From positions 1-64,000 of the forward strand of contig JAHBWA010000021.1 in NCBI GenBank assembly GCA_019637195.1: a stretch of 64,000 nucleotides of DNA, read 5' to 3'. Origin of the DNA: Labilithrix sp. Lineage in GTDB: Bacteria; Myxococcota_A; Polyangia; Polyangiales; Polyangiaceae. Positions 63,653 to 64,000 of this stretch are shown here, one piece after another; position 1 is the first letter of the stretch, and each line of letters opens with the position of its first letter. The translations under genes and the position numbers were made by a program. Under the pieces are notes generated by a model. That model was not told where the DNA came from. It worked only from the letters and a program-made list of their open reading frames with translations, and searched no databases.

Positions 63653-64000
63653 GCGATCCTCACGTTGGGGATCGGGACGATGAACTTGCCGCCGCCGTCG
63701 CGGTAGTCCTTCTGCTGAGCGAGGATCTCGTCGGCGAAGTTCCACGCGAGGAGCAGACAGTAGTCCGGCTTCTTCTCCACGAGCGCCGCCGGCGGGAGGA
63801 TCGGGATCCGCGCGCCAGGCATGTAGCGCCCCTGCTTGTAGGTGCTGCGGTCGACGACGAAGTCGACGAGGTCCGCGCCGATGCCGAAGAAGTTCACGAG
63901 CGTCGCGCCCTTGGCCGCGGCGCCATACGCGGCGATGCGGGCGCCCTTCGCCTTGAGATCGCGGAGGACCGAGACGAGCTCGGTCTTGAGACCGTTCACG
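63649..64000 (-). CDS. C-terminal part of a sugar C-methyltransferase (partial)
   Basis: The gene runs off the right edge; the visible 116 residues are its C-terminal domain. IAAYGAAAKGATLVNFFGIGADLVDFVVDRSTYKQGRYMPGARIPI is the signature of the C-methyltransferase C-terminal domain (Methyltransf_14), found in TylC3/NovU/EvaC-type enzymes that add a methyl group to carbon 3 of 4-keto deoxysugars. The motif I and zinc-binding N-terminal half lies outside the window. The stop overlaps the RmlC-like gene start. It is the furthest-upstream visible gene of the operon. Confidence 0.9.
   Translation of the reverse strand, partial: VNGLKTELVSVLRDLKAKGARIAAYGAAAKGATLVNFFGIGADLVDFVVDRSTYKQGRYMPGARIPILPPAALVEKKPDYCLLLAWNFADEILAQQKDYRDGGGKFIVPIPNVRIA

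Overview
This is a very GC-rich, gene-dense bacterial chromosome segment. It most likely comes from a myxobacterium (Myxococcota, possibly Polyangia). The evidence is a MYXO-CTERM-like tail on the Asp-box protein at 12786-14207, two Hanks-type Ser/Thr kinases with extracellular Pro/Ala-rich tails, a choice-of-anchor-L-type secreted protein, and an unusual number of secreted proteins and lipoproteins of unknown function. I see no tRNA, rRNA, CRISPR array, insertion sequence or prophage. The window reads as ordinary chromosome, not as a mobile island.

Layout. 1-5.4 kb (+): a partial gene, a degenerate M48-like secreted protein, a Cys-rich lipoprotein, dprA and topA. 5.5-7.7 kb (-): a globin-like lipoprotein, an O-methyltransferase and a TetR regulator. 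7.9-11.6 kb (+): a long frameshift-ridden gene, a small unknown gene and greB. 11.6-16.5 kb: cell-envelope proteins, including a divergent pair of propeller-type genes whose start codons share one CATG. 16.5-30.4 kb (-): corA, a long-tailed SAM methyltransferase coupled to psd, a gluzincin coupled to a DUF4175-type membrane protein, a Ser/Thr kinase, a PH-like membrane protein, and ddl coupled to a dCMP-deaminase-like gene. 30.5-35.5 kb: a TPR-like envelope protein, a lipoprotein coupled to a LivJ-type binding lipoprotein, and a second Ser/Thr kinase. 35.5-40.7 kb: a propeller fragment, a choice-of-anchor-L-like protein, an OmpA-like gene pair and a response regulator. Most of these are broken by small indels. 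40.8-46 kb (-): two paralogous VWA lipoproteins in tandem. 46.1-54.4 kb: uvrC divergent from a SUV3-like helicase, an L,D-transpeptidase, a two-gene outer-membrane barrel unit and a DUF420 protein. 54.4-64 kb: maiA and a GT-C-like membrane protein, then a tightly packed minus-strand sugar/glycan operon (C-methyltransferase, RmlC-like epimerase, NAD epimerase, rfbF, SAM methyltransferase, two large GT-C-like membrane proteins) running off the right edge.

How the genes work together. Several sets are translationally coupled by 1-4-nt ATGA, GTGA or TGATG overlaps: psd/methyltransferase, DUF4175/gluzincin, dCMP deaminase/ddl, binding protein/lipoprotein, BamA-like/secreted partner, and most of the glycan operon. 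The dominant theme is the cell envelope: phospholipid and peptidoglycan synthesis and cross-linking, outer-membrane barrel, lipoproteins, and nucleotide-sugar and glycan transfer. Housekeeping DNA and RNA genes (topA, uvrC, dprA, greB, SUV3-like helicase) are interspersed. The best local regulatory signal is a near-consensus promoter upstream of psd whose start region carries three CGGCAGA half-sites.

Caution on sequence quality. Four stretches (8.98-10.4 kb, 37.4-37.9 kb, 38.1-40.65 kb and the 3' end of the first VWA gene near 41.0 kb) contain compensating +1/-1 frame changes inside recognisable protein motifs. That pattern fits base-level indel errors in the assembly better than true gene decay. 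I annotate those genes by their reconstructed extents.
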